Source: Smittium mucronatum
Taxonomy: Eukaryota > Kickxellomycota > Harpellomycetes > Harpellales > Legeriomycetaceae
Length of the DNA: 44,398 nucleotides
NCBI GenBank assembly: GCA_001953115.1
Contig: LSSL01004582.1
Location: 1-44,398 of the forward strand
Reading direction: 5' to 3'
Positions 13,701-23,650 of the stretch are shown here, piece after piece (position 1 is the first letter of the stretch; the number at the start of each line of letters is the position of its first letter). Position numbers and translations under genes: made by a program. The notes under the pieces are model-generated. The model made no database searches. It saw only the letters and a list, made by a program, of their open reading frames with translations, and had not been told where the DNA came from.

Positions 13701-15940
13701 ATGATGCTGGGTTTAAGGTTAGTGATTGTAGCCTGTATTAATTATTTATGAAAATTGATAAAAATATAATTTCATTAGTTGAAAATAAAAAATTATTTAT
13801 AATAAATATTAATAAAAGATATATTAGATGATTAATTGTTATACTAATGAAGTATTATTTATTTGAATTTTAACCAAATAATTTTTTTTTATTACTTTTA
13901 ATAGAAATTATATTATAAAGATAAAATGTAAAATAAAAATCTAGTATTTTGATAAAAAATACCAAAGGAAATTTTTTTGACTTTTTATGATCCAAAAATG
14001 CATTATTTTTTCAAATTTTCATAATTGTAAATTTATGAAAATATTAGAACTTTTTTTTCGCTACTCTATCACATTATGGATAAATTCAAAAGAAAATTGA
14101 AATAAAAATTGGAATGATTTATTAAAATTTTGGACAAATTTTTATGAATGAATACCATCAAATATGGGTTCCCATTTTTAAATCTGTTAAAAAACCCATT
14201 TAAGTTTATATATATATATAAGTATTAGCTAATATAAATTATAACGACAAAAATGAAAACGAATTAATTGTATTTTTTAACATTTAATTTATTTTTTCAT
14301 GTTAGATTGCCGCTTTTTTTATTAGATAAAAAGAATATAATTATTTTAAAAATTTAGTTTAAACAGTTTTAATTCGATATGATTGAAAATCCAATGAAAT
14401 AGAAATCTTTAAATATTTTTTAGATTTGATTAGCATTATGAAAAGCATATAATTTTTTTCAATTTTTATATATTAAATTTTTTTGTAAATGACATTATTT
14501 TTTCCTCAAGATATAATATGTAATTTTAGAAAATGATAAAAAAACCCACTGTTTCATTTAAATTTTGTCTAAAATTTTAATTATTTGTGTTTTTAAAAGG
14601 AAATAAAAAAAAAACACTTTTTTTGTGCCATAAAAAAAAACTATTCAAACTCAATTTCTTTTTTATTTGAGTGTTTTTTCAACAATTTGAAAGTGTATAA
14701 AATAAAATTTATACTAATTATAATCTTCTATCAATTTTCATACTAGTTTAATTTTAATTTTGATTGACATCAAACAATTTGTCTATTTAGGAGAGTTTCG
14801 ATATTGATTAAATTAATGATCACAAAATTTTTAAAAAGGAAAATCTATTTACTTATTTTTTAAATAAAATTATTCAAGAAATTAAAATAAGATTACATAT
14901 GAAAAATTGGATTTAAAATTAACATGTTTTTTTTTGAAAAAAAGTTGCATTTTACGATTGGAAAGTCTATAAAACTATTAGGGGTTTGAATGTAATAATA
15001 TAAAAGAACCTTATTAATTTTAGCAATCTATTGCTTAAATTTTAAATATAATCTCTAAAGAGATTGCTTATTTGATGAGGATTTTTTTATTCTACAGTTT
15101 TTAATAGGAAATAAAAACTTTAAAATTTGCGAAATTTTGTTAATGTAATTTTTTTATAATATTCTGGGAATGACATATTCTCTTTTAATCGTAATTGAAT
15201 CATTTTTTAAAATTCCCATTGAGAATTGAAATATAAAAAGATTTTTGCAAATTATATTAGTATTTTATATTAGCCATGAAAAAATATTTGTGTTTTTTAA
15301 GCGTTGATTTTATTTAAGGTATTTTTTTTGGGGTTTCTATACGAATACCGATGAAAAAGTGGTCTTAGCAAGCATAATTTTCTTATTCAATCATAAAAAT
15401 AAACTTTTTATTAAAACAAGTGCTAATATAATTATTTTGAGATGTTTGATTATTTTTTACGTATTTTATACCTTAAAAATATAACATCAAATCGCCAAAT
15501 ACAATGATGTAGATCATTATTAATCGAGTAAGAAAAAACTCTACGATAATATTAAAAAAAATGAAGAAAAATTCATGTCAAGAACCATAATTATTATGCG
15601 AGTCAAATTTTTATGAAGTTATCATTTGCCAAAAATGACTAAATCAGAGTTCACAATAATAAAAGTATCATTTTCTTATCTGTAATCGGCCAATTGTATA
15701 TTTAAATCTTCAATTTTGGATATAAACAAGTAACCACTTATATTATTTAAATTTCTATAAATGAATTATTTAAAATAAAAATCAATAGGAAAACAGCTGA
15801 TTAATAAAGCATATCTAAAATCGTAATTTTATTTGGTAATTCCTTTGTATTTTTACATAGATTTCAAATTTCAAATTCAATAATTCTATAAAAATTTTCT
15901 TTTTCGAATATGTTAAACTCTTTCCACTGATTTTTTTAGT
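10721..15940. other. AT-rich gene desert
   Basis: No supportable gene on either strand. The stretch holds long A and T runs, a (TA)n tract at about 14209-14221 and a 9-bp microsatellite (listed separately). A short GC-richer scrap at about 15310-15385 (ending near aaaaagtggtcttagc) gives a brief coding-like frame but nothing identifiable. Confidence 0.6.
12904..12941. repeat. microsatellite, unit close to TTATTTTAT
   Basis: About four tandem copies of a 9-bp A/T unit, alternating TTTA and TTTTA blocks. It is a simple low-complexity tract in the desert with no associated gene. Confidence 0.7.
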
Positions 15941-16954
15941 ATGTTTGGCTTAGCAATATACCCTGTAATAGTATTAAAAAGGCTGTCAAAATACCAATTT
16001 TTTGAAAACTTTTTTATTTGTTCCATTTGATTTACAACGATACTGAAAAATCAATTTGTAGAATAATAACTTAAATCGCATTTTTAAACATGTCATAGGA
16101 TCAATATTTAAAATAAAGTGTTTTTTCTTTCAACAAATTTTTTGGATATAATGGAAAATTTAAAGGTTGGGGCTATTACATAAGCGAAAAACTTTAAGGT
16201 TAGATCCATCTTAGTTGGAAATAGTGGACATGGGATCTATTAATATTCATGCATATGAATTTATTGAAAGTCTAGCAATTTATTTTATCATTTTATAAAA
16301 TGTTATACATTAATAATATCTATTAAATTTTTTTCATACTTAAATTTTTTTATTTTACCTATACGACAAACTTGGAATATTTTGATGTCGAGTATCTATT
16401 AACTGACGATAAATTATCATCGTACATTTCGGTTTACGAAAAAGAGTAAACATAGATAGTTTAAGAATTTAATGACATCTTTCAATTATTTTATTTCACT
16501 CATATTTTATAAGACAAATCCGTAACTTGTCATATATCACCTCATCATTTTATGGGTATCCAATTTAATTAATTTATGATGTCAATTCTTTAGACAAAAA
16601 TATTAGAAGCTTTCTATTTTGTAAAATAAAATTATTTTGCACTTATCATATGTTTAAATTCTTGTTCAAGCATAAATACCCCGAAGATTTCCAAATTTAC
16701 AAAAATAATCAATAGAAAAATATATATTATTCCTTGCTGCTAAGAATAATTAAGTATTATTTGAAACCGATTTACTATTTGAATTATTTCAATTAACAAT
16801 GAAGACAATATACTTCTGTAATGGATACAAGATATATTGTAATTACACAATTGAAGTGGAAGATGGGTATGAATTAATTGTAAGAAATGATTGCGGGGAT
16901 TCCAAATGCCCATCATCAGGTTTGAAGTTTGCCGATTTAAATGAAATTGATTAG
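15941..16954 (+). pseudogene. cluster of coding-like fragments, gene not recognised
   Basis: Five stretches on the + strand read like protein but in changing frames. They are 15941-16030 (MFGLAIYPVIVLKRLSKYQF...), 16117-16197 (FFGYNGKFKGWGYYISEKL), 16372-16449 (YFDVEYLLTDDKLSSYIS...), about 16580-16715 (ending HKYPEDFQIYKNNQ) and 16754-16954. The last has an ATG at 16799 and four cysteines in CNGYKIYC and CGDSKC. G/C is clearly higher than in the desert, most of all in 16799-16954. No continuous set of GT-AG introns joins them, so I treat them as a decayed gene or transposon rather than a working one. A spliced gene with terminal exon 16754-16954 remains possible. The 72-residue frame on the opposite strand at the same place is probably a shadow. 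Confidence 0.3.
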
Positions 16955-17198
16955 CCATCAGGAGATCCTTATAATTTTTTTTAATAATATGTCACTATCA
17001 GATTTATAACATCAAATACAAAGATTTTGTTCAAAATATATTAAATAGTCTTATTCCTTTTTTGTATCAAATTTAATCTATATATCTTCCATATTGATTA
17101 ATTATACCAGAATATAAATATTAAAAAAACCCACCCTAATTAACTTAAATTACCTAAATTTGAAAGATATCTTTGTTAATAAAAAAAATTGTGCCACG

Positions 17199-17790
17199 GG
17201 ATTTTATTGAAAGATAACGGCATTAAAAATTGTACTAAAAAATATCAAAAAAAGAAAAATAAGTATAGAGAATAATATTATCCTAACTAAAATAATATCC
17301 TCCGACTGGTTTCTGGCTGCGTACCTTTAGAAAAAATGCAAAATCTATCAACCGAAAGACCATAGCTGGTATTTTACAAGTAGGTCATGACTGAGGTTAC
17401 AAGCAGTCAAGAATTAAGCTCTTTGTCAACGAACAATAGTTCATTGAATCTACTGAGCTCCTAGTTAGAGCCTACTTCTAACAGGATTAATAAAATTAGG
17501 CTCCTACCAAAACGTGGGATTGATCGACATGGCTTTCCTACAAATAGCTGTTAGACGCTGAGATAAGTCTGACTGTCGAACGCTGGACTTGTGCACTAGA
17601 AAATGTCTCAGAATGTGCTAAGCGATCGGTTTTCCCTGTTTCTAGATGGCCCTCCCCTAAAATATCTGAGCTTCGAATGTCTGTGCTCTGATTCCACTAC
17701 TCCAAACTAAGAACAGTACAATTATGAGTGAAATTTTAGTAGATTTTACTTTGAAAAGTGCACCGCTTAAGCACCCAAACAAATTAATGC
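17199..17790 (+). repeat. dispersed repeat, copy A (about 590 bp)
   Basis: Aligns by eye over its whole length with 23061-23650 in the same orientation. Long shared blocks include tcctaactaaaataatat, tttgtcaacga, caaatagctgttaga, cttgtgcactagaaaatg and ctgattccactactcc. G/C is high for the window (28 of 60 at 17581-17640). From an ATG at 17603 both copies keep one frame without indels for at least 40 codons (MSQNxLxDR...LFxDGP...KYLSxECL), but this copy then meets a TAA. Both copies end with a small GTGC...GCAC hairpin. It could be a solo LTR, the 5' part of a retroelement or a non-autonomous element. Clear TG...CA termini and target-site duplications are not visible. The coding-like sequence starting right after it would fit an element body. 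Confidence 0.7.
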
Positions 17791-18428
17791 ATTTCACTCC
17801 GTTGAACTTTTATTTCATATATCTTTCATTCGTTTTACGGATGTTATCTACCAATAAAATTCCACGATTAAAAAAAATTAGTCATTCAATGACAAGATCG
17901 ACTTGTAACTAAGCTTTGTTAGTCCTGTATAAAAAAAACATTTAAGAAGTTATATATACTAGCATCAATTGAAAAACTAATGCGGCAGTTCCTTAATTGC
18001 GAACATAAAGAGTTAAGCTGATTAAAATTTGGGGAACATGAAACGATATTAATAACCTACTAATTACCTACAAAAAAATTGGCCATCATAGAAATATACT
18101 CGACTATTTACGATTTTTATTTAGAATGATTTCACAGGACCGAATAAGTCAGGAGAACATTATTTCCAAGATTCGTTTTAATTTATGTGATTCTGACTTG
18201 TTGAAAATGAATGAATTTTATTCAAATCCACTTTAAAACGGCCAATAGATTATTAAGAAAGCTATTTAACTCCCGGGTGTAAATATTAATGGATTTTTAA
18301 CCCGTAGATCAATGCACTATCAATTCTAAATAGGCTAACGAGAAAGGTATATCCCCTGGAAATTTAAAGATGTCTCGGTTCACTTTGAATTTTTTTTTCC
18401 TTTGAGATGTAACTCAGTAGTTTTATAA
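17777..18428 (+). pseudogene. frameshifted, stop-riddled coding remnant upstream of ACY1
   Basis: Coding character continues on the + strand for about 650 bp but jumps frame. 17777-17857 reads INAFHSVELLFHISFIRFTD. 17980-18066 has MRQFLNCEHKELS, then a TGA, then LKFGEHETILITY. 18042-18236 is a 64-codon open frame containing GHHRNILDYLRFLFRMISQD and KIRFNLCDSDLLKMNEF. 18211-18282 reads QIHFKTANRLLRKLFNSRV. The stretch to 18428 includes RYIPWKFKDVSVHFEFFF. Overlapping reads at frame changes (LITY in two frames near 18060, MNEF against MNF near 18211) suggest small indels in a once continuous ORF. The product is not recognised. Since it directly follows repeat copy A, it may be the body of the same mobile element, or an old cellular gene. 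It is unlikely to be ACY1 sequence, because ACY1 is complete without it. Confidence 0.45.
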
Positions 18429-18577
18429 ATAAGTTAACATTTCCGAGTTACATGTATATTCTAGTAGGTTTAGTTCTTTGTGAATTATACACATTAAATA
18501 TCTGAATAATAGAAAATCCAGATTCTTCAGTTCATTCCAACAATTTATTTGCTATAAAGACATTTATTATACAAAAA
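18429..18577 (+). promoter_or_regulatory. ACY1 upstream region
   Basis: About 150 bp separate the pseudogene-like stretch from the ACY1 start codon, so the promoter must be short or reach into the decayed sequence. No strong TATA box is placed at a convincing distance; ctataaag at about 18552 is only about 25 bp from the ATG and would more likely lie in the 5' UTR. The start context is acaaaaaATGt, with A at -3. Confidence 0.3.
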
Positions 18578-20094
18578 ATGTCAGAAGCGGAACCAGAGAG
18601 CGTAGGTAGATTCAGAGAGTTTCTCAGAATTAACACCATGCACCCAAAACCAGATTACGATTCTAGTACAAAGTTTTTAGTCAATCAGGCGAAAGAAATT
18701 GGTTTGGAATGTACAGTTCTTGAGGTATGAACTTTTAAATAAACATTTATTCAGTCTCTTAATATGGTTCCTTTATAAACAGTTAGTTAAGGGTAAGCAG
18801 ATTGTTATTATGAAATTGGGAGGTTCGGATCCAACTCTTCAATCAATCCTTTTGAACTGCCATACCGATGTTGTACCAGTATTTGAGGTTTTTTTTTTTT
18901 TCATTTCTTGTTTCATTCTCTTTGTGTTCTCAGTGGATTGCTTTTTCTATAAATCTCTATTTATACAATTTCAGGATTCCTGGAAATACCCCCCGTTTTC
19001 GGCTGAACGAGTACAAACTGAGAATGGAGATCATAAGATTTACGCACGAGGTTCACAAGATATGAAAGTCACTTGTAGCATGTAAAAAAAATTATCTTTT
19101 TAAATACTTCTTTCTTTTTTTTTCACGTTCTTCCCATTGTCCCACTTTATTGAATATCTTGTTTTCTTATAAAGGTACCTGGAAGCTCTTCGGTTAATTA
19201 AAGCACAAAATTTAAAACTGAAACGCAATGTTTATGCCGTTTTTGCTCCAGACGAAGAAATTAGCGGCGATGACGGAGTCAGAAAGTTTGTCGAGTCTCC
19301 TGAATTTAGCGATATGAACATCGGATTTGATCTGGACGAAGGCAGAGTTTCTGTCGGTCCGATTAATAATTTCCAGTATGCAGAAAGGACCATTAGGTAA
19401 CTCCAAACTCTACTCTTTTTTTAAGAATGATTTTTCTAATTTATATTATTATTTTAGCCAAGTAAAATTCACTGCACATGGAAACACTGGTCATGGTAGT
19501 CAGTTCATTGAAGGCACTGCCATAGAAAAACTGTTACCAATAATAAATAGCCTGATGAACAAACGTCAAGAGGAATTCAAAAAATATAAAAAACTTGAAG
19601 AGAATGGCTTGAACATGAGGATCGGAGAAGTGACAAGTATAAACTTAACCGGTTTAAGCGGCGGTAAACAAGCCAACGTTGTTCCGGAACAATTTTCAGT
19701 TACTTTTGACATAAGAGTAACACCAAACATCGACTTGGAAGAGTTTAGGAATTATTTGAGAGGCTTAGCTTCGTCTAACGGTGTCGATATCGAATTGTTG
19801 CGTCCCGATGAAAAGAGATCCATGACTCCAGTTGATAAATCGAACAAATTTATTGCTGCCTTCTATGATGTTATCAACTCCAGAGATATAAAAATAATGC
19901 CCATTATAAGTCCAGGGGCTACTGATGCTAGATATGTTAGAACGAAGGGTGTGCCAGCTTTCGGATTTAATCCAATTAGAAATCACGAATTTTTGGCTCA
20001 TGCACACAATGAGTACATTCTCGAGTCATCTTACCTGTATGGTATTGGTGTTTATTTTGATATGATCCAAAATTTGGCCAATGTTCCTGAATAA
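18578..20094 (+). CDS. ACY1: aminoacylase-1 (N-acyl-L-amino-acid amidohydrolase), M20 family, five exons
   Basis: Cytosolic zinc enzyme that hydrolyses N-acetyl-L-amino acids to acetate and free amino acid. Exons are 18578-18724, 18783-18887, 18975-19081, 19175-19396 and 19458-20094. Joined, they give 1218 nt and 405 residues, close to the roughly 408 of animal ACY1. Every junction is GT-AG and restores an alignable reading frame. The metal and active-site pattern is intact: HTD at 76-78, RGSQDMK with Asp113, the Glu147-Glu148 pair in APDEEISG, DEG with Glu175, and HAHNE with His375. GHGSQF (His206), the dimerisation-domain histidine motif, and GATDARYVR near the C-terminus are also kept. The start is the only ATG giving the usual N-terminus (RFREFLRINTMHPKPDYD). 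There is no signal peptide or membrane segment. G/C is much higher than in flanking DNA (23 of 60 at 19681-19740). A 255-residue frame that opens at 19327 includes intron 4 and is not the true product. The family call is very secure; the specific substrate preference is inferred. Confidence 0.95.
18725..18782 (+). other. ACY1 intron 1 (58 bp)
   Basis: Donor GAG|gtatga, acceptor ataaacag|TTA, phase 0. It contains an in-frame TGA directly at the donor, so retention truncates the protein after residue 49. Confidence 0.9.
18888..18974 (+). other. ACY1 intron 2 (87 bp) with T-run donor
   Basis: Donor is GAG|GT followed by an unbroken run of T (13 in all), then C; acceptor is acaatttcag|GAT, phase 0. 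The boundary is fixed by family spacing between VVPVF and the following W. Donor positions +3 to +6 have no consensus bases. An upstream gta (18879) would delete three conserved residues. Confidence 0.85.
19082..19174 (+). other. ACY1 intron 3 (93 bp)
   Basis: Donor AT|gtaaaa, acceptor cttataaag|G, splitting a Met codon (AT+G). The joined reading KVTCSMYLEALRLIK keeps the family's length in this region. The polypyrimidine content lies mid-intron rather than at the acceptor. Confidence 0.85.
19397..19457 (+). other. ACY1 intron 4 (61 bp)
   Basis: Donor AG|gtaact, acceptor ttattttag|C, splitting a Ser codon (AG+C). The joined reading is AERTISQVKFTAHGNTGHG. It happens to be open in the frame of exon 5, which makes an unspliced ORF appear longer. 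Confidence 0.9.
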
Positions 20095-20124
20095 CTCTAT
20101 CAAACTAAAATTTTATTGTATTCT

Positions 20125-20130
20125 AATAAA
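20125..20130 (+). terminator. poly(A) signal AATAAA of ACY1
   Basis: A canonical AATAAA lies 31 nt downstream of the ACY1 stop codon, followed within about 10 nt by a T-rich stretch (acctttt). The 3' UTR is therefore expected to be about 45-60 nt. Confidence 0.75.
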
Positions 20131-21216
20131 AATACCTTTTATGATCACGTTTCTATATATATATTGATTTCATACCTCCAATTTAAATTTTTGAATTACT
20201 GAAATATTAGTAAATCATCTTAAGGTGATTCTTTATTTCGAAAGTATGTAGTTTTTTGTTCGTAAATAACTTTTTTTGGATCTTATAAATGAAATATTAA
20301 GAAAAAGATACCTTGGATACAAATAAATGTATAAATTGAAATACTTACTAACAATTAATTATTTATTTTTTGATAGCAAGAATTCTGGTAACAATTCATT
20401 TAATGGAAGAATGATATAATGGTGATACACGATGTGAATTTCATGATTATTCATATATTCAGGAAAAGAAAGTATGCATAGCTCATTAATTGATTGGAAA
20501 TTTACATAATTATTTCAAATGTTTATTATTTGGATAATCCATGACACAATCTTAATTTCTATCGATTAAAACGTTGAAATTTACTTGGATATAATAAAAA
20601 AACCAATTCAAAGTCTATCAAAGCCATCAGATTTAATTTCAAGGCCCGTTAGACTTTTTATGTAACAAACTCAAAGCAAACTTGTGATAAACTAAATCTT
20701 GATTGCTAATATGTATTGTGAGCTTGCATACATCAATTGTCCTAGTTTAAAACCTCAAATAGCCAATATTTAGATTTATCATTAAATCCAAAAACAACCG
20801 GCAATGTTATCTGAAATTACAATATGGATAAAAATAATTTATGTTGTGAATTAAATAAATGAAACCATCATCACTATTACCGATAGAAAAAAAAAAGGCC
20901 ATTCTAAAATTAAATAATTTAATGTGAATGAGAAATTGACATATAAAAAGATAGTGTATATATAGAAAATTTCTCTTGATTCTGAAATATTAATTTCCAT
21001 GATATGGATGAAATTTTTAAAAAATATATAATATTCTACAAGCTAAATGAACCCAAAATTGACTATCATAACACACCGAAATGAACGAAACGACAAAAAT
21101 GATTAAAGTTAGTCAATCATATGGTTCATACCAAAGATTATACAATTATATCAGAATTTTCTAATATTTATTACCATTTAACAAATTTGGGGAAAATAGG
21201 AAAGCTTCTTGAGTAG
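20131..21216. other. intergenic, moderately AT-rich, no gene
   Basis: No supportable gene. G/C is intermediate between gene and desert. Short protein-like scraps occur (for example about 20430-20490 on the + strand and 20750-20815 on the - strand, where a frame follows a tttcag) but none has a partner exon or a recognisable motif. Confidence 0.5.
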
Positions 21217-21480
21217 AGAGTTGGAGATGGTGAATCTAAAAATAGTTTAATTAGGCCTCGAGTTGACACTCCTAACATTAAATCCATGCAGAAAACGGAA
21301 AAATTTCTAATTTATGTATCCATGCCCAGAACTCTTATACCTCACATTCAAATAATCAAAGGTAAATATGTTAATGCCAAGGAGTTATGGTACTGCTTGA
21401 AGTCAGAGACCAATATTTTAATGAATCTTTTGAAATATAACTTTATAGATCAATTTGGAAAAGATTTAATAGTTTTATGA
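21217..21480 (+). pseudogene. possible gag-like retroelement fragment
   Basis: An 87-codon frame is open from just after a TAG (21214-21216) to TGA, with an ATG at 21286. It contains RPRVDTPNIKS, then PHIQIIKGKYVNAKELWYCL and a leucine-rich tail. The pattern of a short hydrophobic helix, an 'AKELW..L' step and a following leucine-spaced helix resembles the UBN2-type gag of Copia retrotransposons, but the zinc knuckle and everything downstream are missing. The resemblance is weak; it may equally be a lone relic of another gene. Confidence 0.25.
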
Positions 21481-23060
21481 ATCTAAAGTTTTTTTTTCTT
21501 TTTTTTATAATTCATACTATTGTTATGAAATATATAATTTTGGATTTTATAATGAAATGTATCCGGGAAAAGCCAATATAGAAACGAAATAATAAACAGC
21601 ACATTTTATGTTTCATGAGTGTTTTAGAGTACACAAGAAAGTAAGTCACAATATATTGGCTAAAATTCTTTCCTGTTTATCTTCAATTAGATGCTTGGGT
21701 GAAGCTAAGTGAGATAAAAATTAGATATTTTTAAATAGGAAAAAAAGTTGTTAAATAGAATCATATATATTTGCAAACATAATTAACATTTCTTTAATAA
21801 AAATATACTTTTTTTCCAAAAAAAATGGACCTTTTTTATCTTAGTTTTTTGATTTTTTTTTTTCATACTTGAGAAAATATTTATTATTCAATTTGCAAAC
21901 CTTTTGACTCAATTTTTTTTAATTGTTTGGTTTTAATAGCTCCTAAAAATTTGTAAATCATATTTTGTGTTTCGAGCTTGATTTTTTTTTTCTAAGAGAT
22001 TTAATAAATTTTTCTAAGTTTACCGAATTTTACATAAGTAATTTAACTGAAGAAAAGCTCCTCATTTTTAATCTACCCAAAAAATATTGTTTTTAATTTA
22101 TACACATTTACTTAGTAGATCCATAGTAAAATCGATAATATAATTAAGGTTAGAACCCTTTATTAGATCATAATAAGTAAAATCAACTAAATTAAAAACA
22201 CCACTTGTAAATCAAATATTGATATGTATTGATCAAAATTTCCAGTTAAATATATCTCAAAGTTCAAAAAAAAACTCAAACTTAATAATTGGGTGAAAGC
22301 ATTTTTTTTGTATGCAAAATAATAGGGCTCGTTAATATCATCTTTATTAAATTAATTAATGACCAATATATCACAATTCAAGTACTAATTCCATTTTTTG
22401 AAAAAAAGATTGTATAAAGTCGACTAGGTTTTAATTATATCCTTTTTATTAGTTTTATATATCGATAGCATTATTCGCATACTTAGTTATCTGGCATCTA
22501 CAAATCTTCAAAAGTTAAATATTTTAAAATCACCGATACCTCAAGCTTTATGAAAAAATACCATATCCTTGGTATGCAAATTAATAACCAAAAGCTGAAT
22601 TTTAATATGTAAATTCTAAAGATTTTCCGTATTGTATGTCATCATTTTGGGGGAAAATAATAATTTGAAAGATTTAATACACGATATATTTTTAATCTAG
22701 ACGCAAAACAAATGATTTCAGATTTTTTTTATACGTTTCAGCCTGTGGTTTCTTTTTTCGTGCCACTAATATGAAAAATTCTATTTAATTATCAATTTTG
22801 AACAAAGTCATTTGCATAAAATTAAGGATTAAATGCAAATAAATAGATTTCTTTTTATTTCAAATTCCAGGGATAACTTAACTTTTTCTAAAGAAAATTT
22901 TCTGCACATACTTTTTTTAAAATGATTATTTTTTAATGAGAAAATTGATATTTATTTTAAGAGATTTTTTTTACTAATTTTTTTACTTTAATAGAACTTT
23001 AATACGAAAATATGAATAAGATTTTATAATCTAAAATATATACTTAGATTTTTTTTATCA
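21481..23060. other. AT-rich spacer
   Basis: Nothing supportable is seen between the gag-like fragment and repeat copy B. It holds T- and A-runs with small GC-richer scraps near 22490-22560 and 22735-22770. Confidence 0.55.
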
Positions 23061-23650
23061 AGGAATTTTATTGTAAGATGACGAAATTAAAAAATATAAT
23101 AAAAAGATATCAAAAAAAAAAAAATTATAGAGACTATTATCCTAACTAAAATAATATGCTCAGACGGGTCACCGGCTGTGTGCCTTTAGAAAAAATTCAA
23201 AATACACCAACTCAAAGACCCCATCTGGGATTGCTTCAAGTAGGTGTATGACTGATGTTTCAAGCAGTCAAGTATTAAGCTTTTTGTCAACGAAAAATAG
23301 TATAATCTAGCCATTGATCTCCTATTCAGAAGTCTTATAACGGGATTAATGAAAACTAGGATTCTAACCAGACGTGGGGTTGATTGACATTGATTTCCAA
23401 CAAATAGCTGTTAGAAACTGAGATACATCTGGCTGTCTAATGCTAGACTTGTGCACTAGAAAATGTCTCAGAATGAGCTAAACGATCGGATTTATCTATT
23501 TCGAGATGGCCCTTCCCCGAAATATCTGTCCTCTGAATGTCTGTCTGCTGATTCCACTACTCCCACCAAGAAAAGTACAATTCCAAGTGAAATTTTAGTT
23601 TATTTTACTTCAAAACGTGCAACACTTTAGCACATAAACCACTGCAAGGT
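23061..23650 (+). repeat. dispersed repeat, copy B (about 590 bp)
   Basis: Second copy of the repeat at 17199-17790, same orientation, roughly 75-80% identical by eye. Its 168-nt frame (ATG 23463 to TAG 23628-23630, 55 codons) stays open where copy A has a stop: MSQNELNDRIYLFRDGP..., then STTPTKKSTIPSEI. Similarity to copy A fades at about 23640-23655, and the coding-like sequence that follows copy A is absent, so this is either a solo copy or a truncated one. Flanks on both sides are desert. Confidence 0.7.

Noticed and set aside
18699..19085. 128-codon frame spanning ACY1 exons 1-3
   Set aside because: It reads through introns 1 and 2; the intron-derived residues have no counterpart in the aminoacylase family.
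20750..20830. Minus-strand frame after a tttcag reading ITLPVVFGFNDKSKYWLFE to a stop
   Set aside because: Looks like a terminal exon, but no upstream exon with a compatible donor was found and no motif is recognised.
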